Below are positions 26,912-34,929 of a DNA stretch of 64,000 nucleotides, piece by piece. The notes under the pieces are model-generated. The model was given only the letters and a program-made list of their open reading frames with translations. It was not told the origin of the DNA and searched no databases. Every line of letters begins with the position of its first letter. Position 1 is the first letter of the stretch. Where the stretch lies: positions 1,736,001-1,800,000 of the forward strand of contig CBDCER010000003.1 in NCBI GenBank assembly GCA_965215855.1, given 5' to 3'. This stretch comes from J027 sp965215855. GTDB taxonomy: Bacteria; Chloroflexota; Anaerolineae; Aggregatilineales; J027. The translations under genes and the position numbers were made by a program.

Positions 26912-27059
26912 TATTCTGTCTGATATTTTCGATTAAAGATCAACCCCAAGAAGCAAGCCTGGTCTTCTGACCTGCTTCACCATTGCATTGTGCCTGCTGA
27001 CTGGCTGAAATCTCCAGGGCGGTCCATAATATTAACCTCAAGTCAAAAACGGAGGCACA

Positions 27060-28598
27060 ATGCTAGCAATCGTCAAGTCGTGTGCGTTGGTCGGAGTCGA
27101 TGGCGAGATCATTGATGTGCAGGTGGATTATTCTCATAGCCAGTCGCCCTATTTTCAGGTCGTCGGATTACCTGATGCTGCTGTGCAAGAGAGTCGTGAA
27201 CGAGTGCGGGCTGCCATCAAAAATACAGGGCTAAAATTCTTGAACAAACGCTATATCGCCAACCTTGCCCCCGCCGATCTACGCAAAGAAGGTCCCGCCT
27301 ACGATTTACCGATTGCAATAGGCGTGCTGGCTGCCACCGATCAGATTCCGCTACCGGCCACCGAAGGAGCTGTTTTCTTGGGTGAATTGGGCCTGGATGG
27401 AAAGGTGCGCCATATTCGTGGTATTTTACCGATGATCTTCAAAGCTAGAGAAGCGGGCTTCGAATGTGCATTTGTCCCGGCGGATGACGCTTCTCAAGCT
27501 GCTCTCGTCCGCGATATCGAGATTATCCCTGTCGAGACCCTGGGCCAACTCGTCGAACATCTTTACGATCTACGCATCATCCCCCCCTTCAATCGCCGCG
27601 ATTTTGAATACGATACCGAAGATCGCATTATGCGCGGCTTGGTGGATTTTCAAGACATTAAAGGCCAGGAACATGTCAAACGTGCCCTTGAGGTTGCCGC
27701 CTCTGGGGGACACAACGCCCTCATGATTGGCCCACCTGGTGTTGGCAAAACGCTGATGGCCCGTGCTCTACCGGGTGTCCTACCCCGTATGGATTGGCGC
27801 GAATCGCTCGAAGTTACCCGCATTTACTCTGTGACAGACATGCTTGACTCCGAACATCCATTGATGGTGAATCGTCCCTTTCGCTCCCCCCACCACACAA
27901 TAAGCCAGGCCGGATTGATCGGCGGTGGCAGCGTACCACGCCCCGGCGAAGTAAGCATGTCCCATCTTGGCGTTCTCTTTCTCGATGAATTCGTTGAGTT
28001 CGGTAGCAGAACTTTGGAAGTCTTACGCCAACCCATCGAAGATAAACAGGTGACCATTAGCCGCGCCAAAATTTCGCTGACATTTCCCTCCAATTTCATG
28101 CTGGTCGCGGCAATGAATCCATGCCCTTGCGGTTATTTAGGTGATCCAGCCCATGCCTGCACTTGCTCCACTCGCTCTATCAAAAACTACCAGCAGCGCG
28201 TCTCCGGTCCTTTGTTGGATCGCATCGACATTCATATCGACGTGCCGCGTGTTGATTACGACAAACTGACCGACGACCGGCGCGGTGAACCCTCCGCCGA
28301 AGTCCGTAAACGGGTGGAAGCGGCCCGCAAACGCCAACGTGACCGTTTCCACGAACATCCTCATTTGCACGCCAACGCCGATATGGGAGCCAGCGAAATC
28401 CGTGATTTTTGCCGCGCCACTCCCGAAGCCGAGAGCCTGATTAACACCACTTTGCGCCAGATGCAACTCAGCGCCCGCGCCTACCATCGCATCCTGAAAC
28501 TATCCCGCACCATCGCTGATCTGGCCGGACACGACCTCATCGAAGTCGCCGACATGGCTGAAGCCATCCAATATCGCCCCCGCCGCTTGAACTCGTGA
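27060..28598 (+). CDS. YifB/ComM family Mg-chelatase-like AAA+ ATPase
   Basis: 512 residues. An N-terminal ChlI-like (Lon-protease-fold) domain opens with Val-Gly-Val-Asp-Gly-Glu and contains Val-Val-Gly-Leu-Pro-Asp-Ala-Ala-Val-Gln-Glu-Ser-Arg-Glu-Arg. The AAA+ module has Walker A GPPGVGKT (224-231) and a Cys-rich Asn-Pro-Cys-Pro-Cys-Gly segment, and the C-terminal Mg-chelatase domain has Ser-Ala-Arg-Ala-Tyr-His-Arg-Ile-Leu-Lys. Family member ComM is a helicase promoting branch migration during natural transformation. GGAGG lies five bases before the ATG. It is the last intact host gene before the insertion-sequence island. Confidence 0.92.
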   Translation: MLAIVKSCALVGVDGEIIDVQVDYSHSQSPYFQVVGLPDAAVQESRERVRAAIKNTGLKFLNKRYIANLAPADLRKEGPAYDLPIAIGVLAATDQIPLPATEGAVFLGELGLDGKVRHIRGILPMIFKAREAGFECAFVPADDASQAALVRDIEIIPVETLGQLVEHLYDLRIIPPFNRRDFEYDTEDRIMRGLVDFQDIKGQEHVKRALEVAASGGHNALMIGPPGVGKTLMARALPGVLPRMDWRESLEVTRIYSVTDMLDSEHPLMVNRPFRSPHHTISQAGLIGGGSVPRPGEVSMSHLGVLFLDEFVEFGSRTLEVLRQPIEDKQVTISRAKISLTFPSNFMLVAAMNPCPCGYLGDPAHACTCSTRSIKNYQQRVSGPLLDRIDIHIDVPRVDYDKLTDDRRGEPSAEVRKRVEAARKRQRDRFHEHPHLHANADMGASEIRDFCRATPEAESLINTTLRQMQLSARAYHRILKLSRTIADLAGHDLIEVADMAEAIQYRPRRLNS

Positions 28599-28647
28599 TT
28601 ATCAAGTCATGGATAAAAGAAAATTATAGAGAAATGGCGAAAATGTT

Positions 28648-28895
28648 ATGTCAAAAGATTTAAGAAAAGGGATGGACTCTGGTTCAGTATCAGAAAAGGT
28701 GAAGCGCCAAGTTTTCGCTGATGGGATGGGGATTTGTGCTGAACCGAACTGCTTAAACCGTTTAATGCAAAACAGAACAACATTAGGGGAATGCGCTCAT
28801 ATCGTCCCGCGTAGAGTAGGGAGTCACCCTAGAGAAGATTATACAACTCCCCTGGAAGATAGAAGACAAGAACCCAACCTTCTTTACCTCTGCTT
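28648..28895 (+). pseudogene. HNH nuclease/TPR gene, part 1 (HNH N-terminal half)
   Basis: The first 82 codons of a broken gene. It shows the start of an HNH nuclease: a Cys pair (Gly-Ile-Cys-Ala-Glu-Pro-Asn-Cys), Glu-Cys-Ala-His-Ile-Val-Pro-Arg with the first catalytic His, Ser-His-Pro-Arg-Glu-Asp, and Asn-Leu-Leu-Tyr-Leu-Cys with the Asn. The frame runs into a transposon after the CTGCTT target site. Joined to 31565 it continues in frame as Leu-Lys-His-His-Lys-Ile-Val-Asp-Asp, supplying the last His. The gene is more AT-rich than yifB just upstream, suggesting transfer. It probably encoded a defence or polymorphic effector nuclease. Confidence 0.85.
28890..28895. repeat. Target-site duplication, left copy (CTGCTT)
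   Basis: Direct 6-bp copy of 31559-31564 on the outer side of the IS4-type inverted repeat. Removing one copy plus the element restores the HNH frame. Confidence 0.88.
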
Positions 28896-28911
28896 CAATA
28901 CCTTCGCCAAA

Positions 28912-29246
28912 TTATGACGAGGCGGAGTGGCACGCAACGGTATGGATAGCACCGAGAGACGCCACCGTGTAAAAGATACGATCCAATAAAATAGGATCAG
29001 GGATTTCCGGAAGTAATTTTAATGTTTCAGCGACATATTTGCGACCACGAAAGCGGGCTTTGAGATCAAGGATACTGGCATCCGGATAATCAGGGAAAAG
29101 GAGGCGGCGTAGGATACGGGAGAGCGTGACCATCAAGAAAGACAAGTTGGCGGCATTGGTGACCGCTGTCTCGGCGACGTTCATGAAGTCTTCCAGTCCG
29201 AAATGCTGTTTGGCATCGCGGAAGATGAATTCAATCTGGAAGCGTA
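28912..29246 (-). pseudogene. IS4-type transposase, C-terminal fragment
   Basis: The last 110 codons of the transposase, beginning Arg-Phe-Gln-Ile-Glu-Phe-Ile-Phe-Arg-Asp-Ala-Lys. It holds the R, E and K of the IS4 YREK signature. The longer open frame reaching 29805 is a chimera: its first part is antisense to the IS630 transposase and is not real coding sequence. Joined across the IS630 at TA it continues the frame of 30466-31458 exactly. Confidence 0.88.
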
Positions 29247-30465
29247 GTAGATTGCCAATTGGTTTTTGCCGGATGATGTGGCATCCTTCTCGGTGAGTAT
29301 AGGACGAGGAGAGAAAAGATGCCAGCGAAAGTCTATCGTGTGACGTTGAGCGACGAAGAACGTGAGGAATTGACAGCAATGGTGAAGAAAGGCAAGGGTG
29401 CAGCCCGGCGCATGACCCGTGCCCGGATATTATTGCTGGCTGATGAAAATCGAGAGGATGGGGGTTGGAAAGATGCTGATATTGCCCCAGCATTGGGTGT
29501 GCATCAGCGAACAGTGGAACGCATTCGAGAAACATGCGTGATGAAGGGTATTGAGGCTGCCTTGAATCATAAGCGCCCGCAAAAAAAGAAGAAAAAACTC
29601 TTAGATGGAGCAGCTGAAGCCCGGTTGATACAGATAGCATGTAGTGAGGCGCCAGATGGACATGAGCGATGGTCGATGCAAATGTTGGCTGACAAACTGA
29701 TCGAATTGGAGGTGGTCGAGACCATCTCACGCGAAACGGTGCGGCTAACGCTGAAAAAAACGAACTTAAGCCGTGGCTAAAAGAGCAATGGTGTATCCCT
29801 CCCAAAGAAAATGCCGCGTTTGTTTGTGCAATGGAGGATGTTCTGGAAGTTTATCATCGCCCGCACCATCCCAAACGCCCCTTTGTGTGCTTTGATGAGG
29901 GCAGTAAACAACTGACCAGGGAAACACGATTACCCTTGCCAGTACGACCAGGGGACGTCGCCAAATATGATTATGAATATGAACGCAATGGGACCAGCAA
30001 CATGTTCATCTTTTTTGCACCGTTGGCGGCATGGCGACATGTCAAAGTGACGGAGCGCCGCACCATGATTGATTTTGCTCACTGTATGAAGGATTTAGTG
30101 GATATCCATTTCCCGGATGCTGAGAAGATTGTGTTGGTGATGGATAATCTCAATACCCACAAATTCGCCTCACTTTATGAGGCTTTCGAACCTGCCGAGG
30201 CTCGCCGCATCATTGAGAAATTGGAAATTCATTTCACGCCCAAGCATGGCAGTTGGCTCAATATGGCAGAAATTGAATTGAGTGTGCTGCATCGTCAATG
30301 TACTCAGGCACGAATCCCCGACCAGGACACCCTGAAAGCAAAGATAGCTGATTGGCAACACCGCCGCAATTACCAACAGTCAACCGTTCATTGGCGCTTC
30401 ACTACCGAGGATGCTCGTATCAAGTTGCACAAACTCTATCCGACAATTGACGTTTGCTAGACTAG
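29247..30465 (+). mobile_element. IS630-family insertion sequence nested in the IS4-type element
   Basis: 1219 bp flanked by TA (29245-29246 and 30466-30467), the usual IS630 target duplication. Removing element and one TA restores the host transposase codons Ser-Leu-Arg. The terminal repeats are poor (TAG shared near the ends), so the exact outer base could differ by one. It encodes one transposase in two frames on the plus strand. Confidence 0.82.
29319..30460 (+). CDS. IS630-family transposase, likely made by -1 frameshift
   Basis: Two frames form one transposase. Frame one (29319-29780) has the N-terminal helix-turn-helix of IS630 (Val-His-Gln-Arg-Thr-Val-Glu-Arg-Ile-Arg) and stops after Asn-Leu-Ser-Arg-Gly. 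Frame two continues from the run of seven A at 29754-29760: slipping back one base there gives Lys-Lys-Asn-Glu-Leu-Lys-Pro-Trp-Leu-Lys and runs to 30460. It contains the DDE triad: Asp in Cys-Phe-Asp-Glu-Gly, Asp in Val-Met-Asp-Asn-Leu-Asn-Thr-His, and Glu in Trp-Leu-Asn-Met-Ala-Glu. The A-run makes programmed frameshifting more likely than a mutation, but a simple indel cannot be excluded. Confidence 0.85.
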
Positions 30466-31458
30466 TAGGCTGTAGTAGTCAATCAAGCGCTCATAAGATA
30501 GGCTGAGGTCACTGCTGAACAAAATCACACGCGCCTGTTTTCCTGTTTTCAAGTCTGTTTTGACGATGATGACGACGTTGAGGGGTTGGGCGAAGTCTTT
30601 GTGAAGCAATGTTGCCTGAAAGGTCTGGGTTTGGATACCATCTTCCAGGGTGGTTTCCTTCAAATAGTCAGACGGGATGGCATGATAGTTGAGCTTATCA
30701 CCATATTTGCGACGCTGACCATATTTAGATTGTGGGCCAACATAGGGTATATACAACGCCGCATCATGACGCAATTTGGAGATCAAATGCACGTCACATT
30801 GCCGGGTCATTTGCAGGGCATTGTTGTTGCCGAATTTACCATCCAACACCAGATAAGTCACCTGAATCGTGTCCTTGATCAGTGCCAATTGTCGCTGCAC
30901 CATGCCTTGAATCTGCTGTAGTTCTGGGGGCAACTCCACCTGGGTCTTAGGACGCCCGGGCTTGCCTCTTTTCCGCTTCTTCTTGCTCTTTTTCTTGGCG
31001 GCTTTGGCTGCCGTTTTCTCAGCCTCACTGCGTACCCGTTGCTCCACCATGCCTGGATAGGCTTGCCGTTCCTCAATACTTATCAGTGATAGTCCGAAGA
31101 ATGCCACGCCCGGCACGGGTTTGCCGTACAATCCTGAAAAGAAGCGATCCACCCCATGGGTCTTCTTGCCCGATTTTGTCACGACCCATTCATCGCCGGC
31201 CAGTAGGTACTCATCTTCCGGATTGAGGGCGTGTTGGCGAAAAAATGCCCAGTGCATCTCTGCCCACGGTAGCACTGTGTGGAACAACCGCTGTATCGTC
31301 CGATAGCTCCCCCCTTTATCTGTCCATCGTGAGATACCCAGCATCGTGACCCGCCCTGTCATCGCCAGTATGGCTGGGATAATCCGGCTCATTTGTCGTA
31401 GGGTTGTTGGTGATAGGTGTACCTCAAAGCAGAGCAATAGTGTTACAATATCAATCAT
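30466..31458 (-). pseudogene. IS4-type transposase, N-terminal fragment
   Basis: 331 codons up to the IS630 insertion. Visible are Leu-Leu-Ala-Gly-Asp-Glu-Trp-Val (first catalytic Asp), a Lys/Arg-rich insert around residue 155-175, Tyr-Leu-Val-Leu-Asp-Gly-Lys-Phe (second Asp) and the Y of YREK in Asp-Tyr-Tyr-Ser-Leu. Fused to 28912-29244 it gives a 441-residue transposase with Y-x2-R-x3-E-x6-K intact. The two extra residues and stop at 30457 come from the IS630 end. Confidence 0.88.
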
Positions 31459-31558
31459 GGGCTTTTTTCGTCATGCCTTTTTGTCTTCATCGGTTTATGT
31501 AGACAACTTTACACGACACTAAAGCCCTTTCAATCCCTCGTTTTTGGCGAAGGTATTG

Positions 31559-31564
31559 CTGCTT
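31559..31564. repeat. Target-site duplication, right copy (CTGCTT)
   Basis: Direct copy of 28890-28895, directly after the right inverted repeat of the IS4-type element. Confidence 0.88.
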
Positions 31565-31750
31565 AAAACATCATAAAATTGTTGACGATAAGGAACATGC
31601 AGACCTATATACAGCCGATATTCTTCGAAAATGGAAAGCAGACCATGAAAACTGGGCCTCAGCGATAACAAAGAGTTCACCATCTCTGCCTCCAGAAATT
31701 AGAAACATGCTCACCAGCATTGAAACACAAACTGCCGAGCAAATGAATAC
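31565..31750 (+). pseudogene. HNH nuclease/TPR gene, part 2
   Basis: 62 codons between two insertions. It encodes Lys-His-His-Lys-Ile-Val-Asp-Asp, completing the HNH site, then Leu-Arg-Lys-Trp-Lys-Ala-Asp-His-Glu-Asn-Trp, a typical end of the nuclease domain, and a linker ending Glu-Gln-Met-Asn-Thr. Removing the IS5 element at TAC joins it in frame to 32688 (Asn-Thr-His-Glu-Ser-Ile-Ile-Arg). Confidence 0.85.
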
Positions 31751-32684
31751 GAACTGATTCAAACTTATCAAAATAGGGAAAAAAGTGCATCATGAGTGAA
31801 AAACCACAGCAAAGGTCAAACACCATGAGCACTATCCCAACGAGAGTAACAGAAAAACAGTTCGATGAACATATACGACCGCAAGTAAGCACAGCCCAAC
31901 GCGGGTATGAATGCCAAATACCGCTGTACAAGGTGTTCAACTACATTTTGTATCGCTTACATACTGGGTGTCAGTGGAATCAATTGCCCGTAGAGGCGGA
32001 TCCTACCGATGCGACGAAAAAAGAGATCAGTTGGCAGGCCGTGTATTATCACTACCGCAAATGGAGCCAAGATGGGAGTTTGGAGCGGGTGTGGCAAGCG
32101 AGTATCAAAACCATCCAAGCTGAGTTGAATTTATCTGAAATCAACTTGGATGGTACCCATGCAATTGCGAAGAAAGGGGGTGAATCGGTGGCCTATCAAG
32201 GGCGCAAACGTGCCAAAACAACGAATATTCTCCCCTTGACAGATGCCCAGGGCTACATTGTGGCTTCTACGCCTTTGATAGCGGGTAATCACAATGACGC
32301 TTTCAATCTCAAAGCCACTTTGCAGTCCATCTTCAAAGCCATCAAACGCCTGGGGTTATCCATCCAAGGCGCGTACTTCAATGCCGATCGTGCCTTCGAC
32401 ACCAAAGCCGCTCGCAAAGTCTGTTTCAACCATGGCTTGGTGCCCAATATTGCTGAAAATAAGCGTAATCGCAAGCGCCCGAAACGCGGTCGTAAACGCC
32501 TGTTCAATCCTGACATCTATAAGCGCCGTTTTACCAATGAGCGGTCGTTTGCCTGGGTTGACAAGTTTAGAGCCTTATTGGTGCGTTTTGACCGCAAAGA
32601 TGCCTATTTCTTTGGCGCCCATTGTATCGTTTTTGCGATGATCAATCTGCGTCATGTTTTTGCTGCAAAAGTTTGAATCAGTTC
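31751..32684 (+). mobile_element. IS5-family insertion sequence
   Basis: 934 bp with perfect 16-bp terminal inverted repeats GAACTGATTCAAACTT (31751-31766) and complement (32669-32684), flanked by a 3-bp duplication TAC (31748-31750 and 32685-32687). Excision restores the HNH/TPR frame. Confidence 0.88.
31792..32676 (+). CDS. IS5-family transposase
   Basis: 294 residues in one frame. The N-terminal DUF4096-like part (Leu-Tyr-Lys-Val-Phe-Asn-Tyr-Ile-Leu-Tyr-Arg-Leu-His-Thr-Gly-Cys-Gln-Trp) precedes a DDE nuclease domain with Asp in Asn-Leu-Asp-Gly-Thr-His, Asp in Asn-Ala-Asp-Arg-Ala-Phe-Asp and Glu in Thr-Asn-Glu-Arg-Ser-Phe-Ala-Trp. Length and motifs are complete, so the element may still be active. 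Confidence 0.92.
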   Translation: MSEKPQQRSNTMSTIPTRVTEKQFDEHIRPQVSTAQRGYECQIPLYKVFNYILYRLHTGCQWNQLPVEADPTDATKKEISWQAVYYHYRKWSQDGSLERVWQASIKTIQAELNLSEINLDGTHAIAKKGGESVAYQGRKRAKTTNILPLTDAQGYIVASTPLIAGNHNDAFNLKATLQSIFKAIKRLGLSIQGAYFNADRAFDTKAARKVCFNHGLVPNIAENKRNRKRPKRGRKRLFNPDIYKRRFTNERSFAWVDKFRALLVRFDRKDAYFFGAHCIVFAMINLRHVFAAKV

Positions 32685-32687
32685 TAC

Positions 32688-33477
32688 ACATGAATCAATT
32701 ATCAGAAAATTACTGTCTACCTGTCGTGATCTCCTTCATAGGCAACTTATTAATGAAGCTAGAGCATTTCTATCTCAAATTGATGTTTTGCTGTTAGATG
32801 CAAACAATACATCGTTAAATACCGAAGCGGATCTATTGAATGGGATATTGTCTATTCGCAGTGAACGTATTCCTGAAGCAAAATCACAACTGCTCGACAT
32901 TATCCAGTCCAACCCTCACAATGTTGAAGCAATGCTGGAATATATCGAGCTTTGCGATAACACCCCCGAACCGGATGATGAAGTAGCAAGGATTGAAAAG
33001 TTAGCACGATATCTCGCTAGCGATCACCCAAGATTGTTACTCATTGATCTTGCCCGAAAATCTAAGAATCGAGAGATCATAGAAATCGGCGATATTTCTC
33101 AAGATTGGGCAGATGATGCATGGCTGAATGCAAGATTCATTCGACAATATGCTCTAATCTGTAATCTTGAACAAGAAATCGGTTTACGAGATGAGCTAAT
33201 CAATCGTTGGGAGAAAGAGTTGCCAAACTCACCACGGCCTCATCTTTTCAGAGTGTTTTTAGTACGCTTGATCTAATTATGTCACCTATAAGGTCTCCCC
33301 AAGAACGAATCCAACAAATACTGGAAACATTGGAGTTCTCAAAGAACCAGCGAGAAAGGGCTAATGTCAAAGACCCATTAACAGTACGTGATCGAATTTC
33401 TTGGCTACTGCAAGAAGTGAAACTAGAAGCTGCCTATAATCATCTTTCTGGAATGGAAACGGAATGTGTCAAGAAAA
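32688..33477 (+). pseudogene. HNH nuclease/TPR gene, part 3 (TPR region, frameshifted and truncated)
   Basis: Continues the broken gene: the frame Thr-His-Glu-Ser-Ile-Ile-Arg-Lys runs to a TAA at 33274-33276 and contains TPR-like helical pairs (Ala-Asp-Leu-Leu-Asn-Gly-Ile-Leu-Ser-Ile and Asn-Pro-His-Asn-Val-Glu-Ala-Met-Leu-Glu-Tyr). Immediately afterwards coding continues in the -1 frame up to the IS3 end at 33478 (Ser-Pro-Gln-Glu-Arg-Ile-Gln-Gln-Ile-Leu-Glu), so a one-base loss, perhaps in the T5 run at 33256-33260, preceded the IS3 truncation. A separate small gene starting at the ATG 33279 is possible but has no ribosome-binding site. Confidence 0.7.
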
Positions 33478-33499
33478 TGAGACAGCTTCACAAAAAAGA

Positions 33500-34491
33500 T
33501 TAAGGAACAACCAGCGGGTTAGGCGGGTTGATCCAAACGGACTGTGGCGGCCCGGCCACTTGCGGAGGGCCTTTGACAAAACGTTCGGGATGGGCCGCAA
33601 AAGCATCGGCTAACACGGCCTGACGCTGTTGCTGAACAAGGGTAGCTTGCCCATGATGCACACTGGCTGGGGTCAGCAAATTCAAGCCGGTATGGTAGTG
33701 TTGCTGGTTATACCAGTTGAAGAACTGACGTGCCCAGGCCCGCGCATTCTGAATGGAACGGAAACGATCAGGGTAAGTGGGCTGGTATTTGAGCGTTTTG
33801 AACTGCGCTTCAGAAAACGGATTGTCATCTGAGGTATAGGGGCGTGTAAAGCTGGCATTGACGCCCAACTCAGCGTACAATAAGGCTAATGGTTTGGCTC
33901 GCATCGGTTTGCCGTTATCGGCATGGATGGTCAGTTGTTGAGGTTCAATGCCTTCTTTCTGACAACTGGTCTCGATCAGGGTTCGGGCCAGTGACGCCAG
34001 TTGGCGCTCGGCCAGGGTCCACCCCACGACATAACGACTAAAGATATCCAGAACAACATAAAGGGCATAGTGCTGACCCTTGTGGGGGCCTCGCAACTGG
34101 GTGATATCCCAACTCCAGACCTGGTTGGGAGCCGTTGCCAACAATTCGGGTTTCTGGTAGGTCGGATGCCGCCGTTGGTTGCGCCGTTCGCGGACTTCAG
34201 CATGGGCGCTTAAGATACGGTACATCGTGCGCCAGTGACAATAATACTGTCCCTCATCCAGCAAGGTGGCATACACCTGACGCGGCGATAGGTCAGCAAA
34301 TCGCTCACTATTGAGAATATCGCGCACCGTCAGACGTTCCGCACTGGACAACGCCCGCGCTGGGGTCGGACGTTCACGCCAAGTTGTGGCGACTGGCGGG
34401 CACGGTAGAGCCGACTGCGCGGCACATTCAATACGGCACAGGCACGGCTCACACCCACCTGGACTGCCAATTCCTCAGCCATCTGCGTCAT
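33500..34491 (-). pseudogene. IS3-family transposase OrfB, frameshifted
   Basis: The integrase part (from 34351) has the full DDE: Trp-Ser-Trp-Asp-Ile-Thr, His-Ala-Asp-Asn-Gly-Lys-Pro, and Asp-Asp-Asn-Pro-Phe-Ser-Glu-Ala-Gln-Phe-Lys. The expected start is ATG 34491, which overlaps the OrfA stop by four bases (ATGA), and that frame reads a proper helix-turn-helix-like N-terminus (Val-Ser-Arg-Ala-Cys-Ala-Val-Leu-Asn-Val-Pro-Arg-Ser-Arg-Leu-Tyr). The two halves are in different frames, so a one-base indel lies around 34375-34395. The element is probably dead unless a frameshift rescues it. Confidence 0.78.
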
Positions 34492-34862
34492 GATCCTTCG
34501 TCCTCGTTGAGTATCTCCAGTAACCGCGTCAGCTTTTTTTGCGCTTCAATGATCGCCTCGGCTTGCTCCAATTGGCGGCGCAGTTTGGCATTTTCCTTCG
34601 CCAATCGCGCTGCCTCGCTAGCAGCCGGATTGGGTGTCGGACCACGTCGTCTACCCGCCAACTCACCCCGTGCCCGTTGTGCCCGCCACGTCGATAGGTG
34701 CGAGTGATATAGCCCTTCTCGACGCAACAAAGACCCTAACTCACCGTACTGACACTGATCCGCTTCTGCTAAGATTCGCGCTTTGTACTCCGCGCTGAAA
34801 CGACGTCGCGTTGCCTGCACTCGGACTTCTGGATCTGCATATTTGCCATTCACTTGAGACAT
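34488..34862 (-). CDS. IS3-family transposase OrfA
   Basis: 124 residues with a helix-turn-helix (Arg-Arg-Phe-Ser-Ala-Glu-Tyr-Lys-Ala-Arg-Ile-Leu-Ala-Glu-Ala) and a C-terminal leucine-zipper-like coil typical of OrfA. ATG 34862 is preceded by AAAGGAACAGGAA; the frame is open to 34889. Its stop overlaps the OrfB start. Confidence 0.82.
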   Translation of the reverse strand: MSQVNGKYADPEVRVQATRRRFSAEYKARILAEADQCQYGELGSLLRREGLYHSHLSTWRAQRARGELAGRRRGPTPNPAASEAARLAKENAKLRRQLEQAEAIIEAQKKLTRLLEILNEDEGS

Positions 34863-34922
34863 TTTCCTGTTCCTTTGCTCCGCCCTCAATTCTACTCTAA
34901 ACTTTTGGGCGAAGTTGTCTCA

Positions 34923-34929
34923 TCTATAT
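34923..34929. repeat. IS1182 target duplication, left copy (TCTATAT)
   Basis: Direct 7-bp repeat of 36692-36698, adjacent to the outer base of the IS1182 inverted repeat. It also directly abuts the IS3 end. Confidence 0.85.

Larger units (their letters stand above)
28896..31558 (-). mobile_element. IS4-type insertion sequence, itself interrupted by an IS630 element
   Basis: Bounded by perfect 16-bp inverted repeats CAATACCTTCGCCAAA (28896-28911) and its complement (31543-31558), flanked by a 6-bp duplication CTGCTT (28890-28895 and 31559-31564). Total 2663 bp, of which 1219 is the nested IS630. Its transposase gene reads on the minus strand and stops directly at the inner edge of the left repeat. 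Insertion split the HNH gene between the Asn and the final His of its active site. Confidence 0.9.
33478..34922 (-). mobile_element. IS3-family insertion sequence
   Basis: 1445 bp. Ends TGAGACAGCTTCACAAAA (33478-) and, on the complement of 34922, TGAGACAACTTCGCCCAAAA match at 17 of 21 positions. Two ORFs on the minus strand. No flanking duplication: left flank AAAA, right flank TCTA. It separates the HNH/TPR remnant from the RHS array, so it likely marks a deletion or recombination junction. Confidence 0.82.

Noticed and set aside
28912..29805. A single 297-residue minus-strand protein
   Set aside because: Its first part is antisense to the IS630 transposase; only residues after the junction at 29244 belong to a real (IS4-type) transposase.
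33279..33503. Independent small gene starting at ATG 33279
   Set aside because: No ribosome-binding site, continuous -1 frame with the preceding pseudogene, and its last codons are the IS3 terminal repeat.
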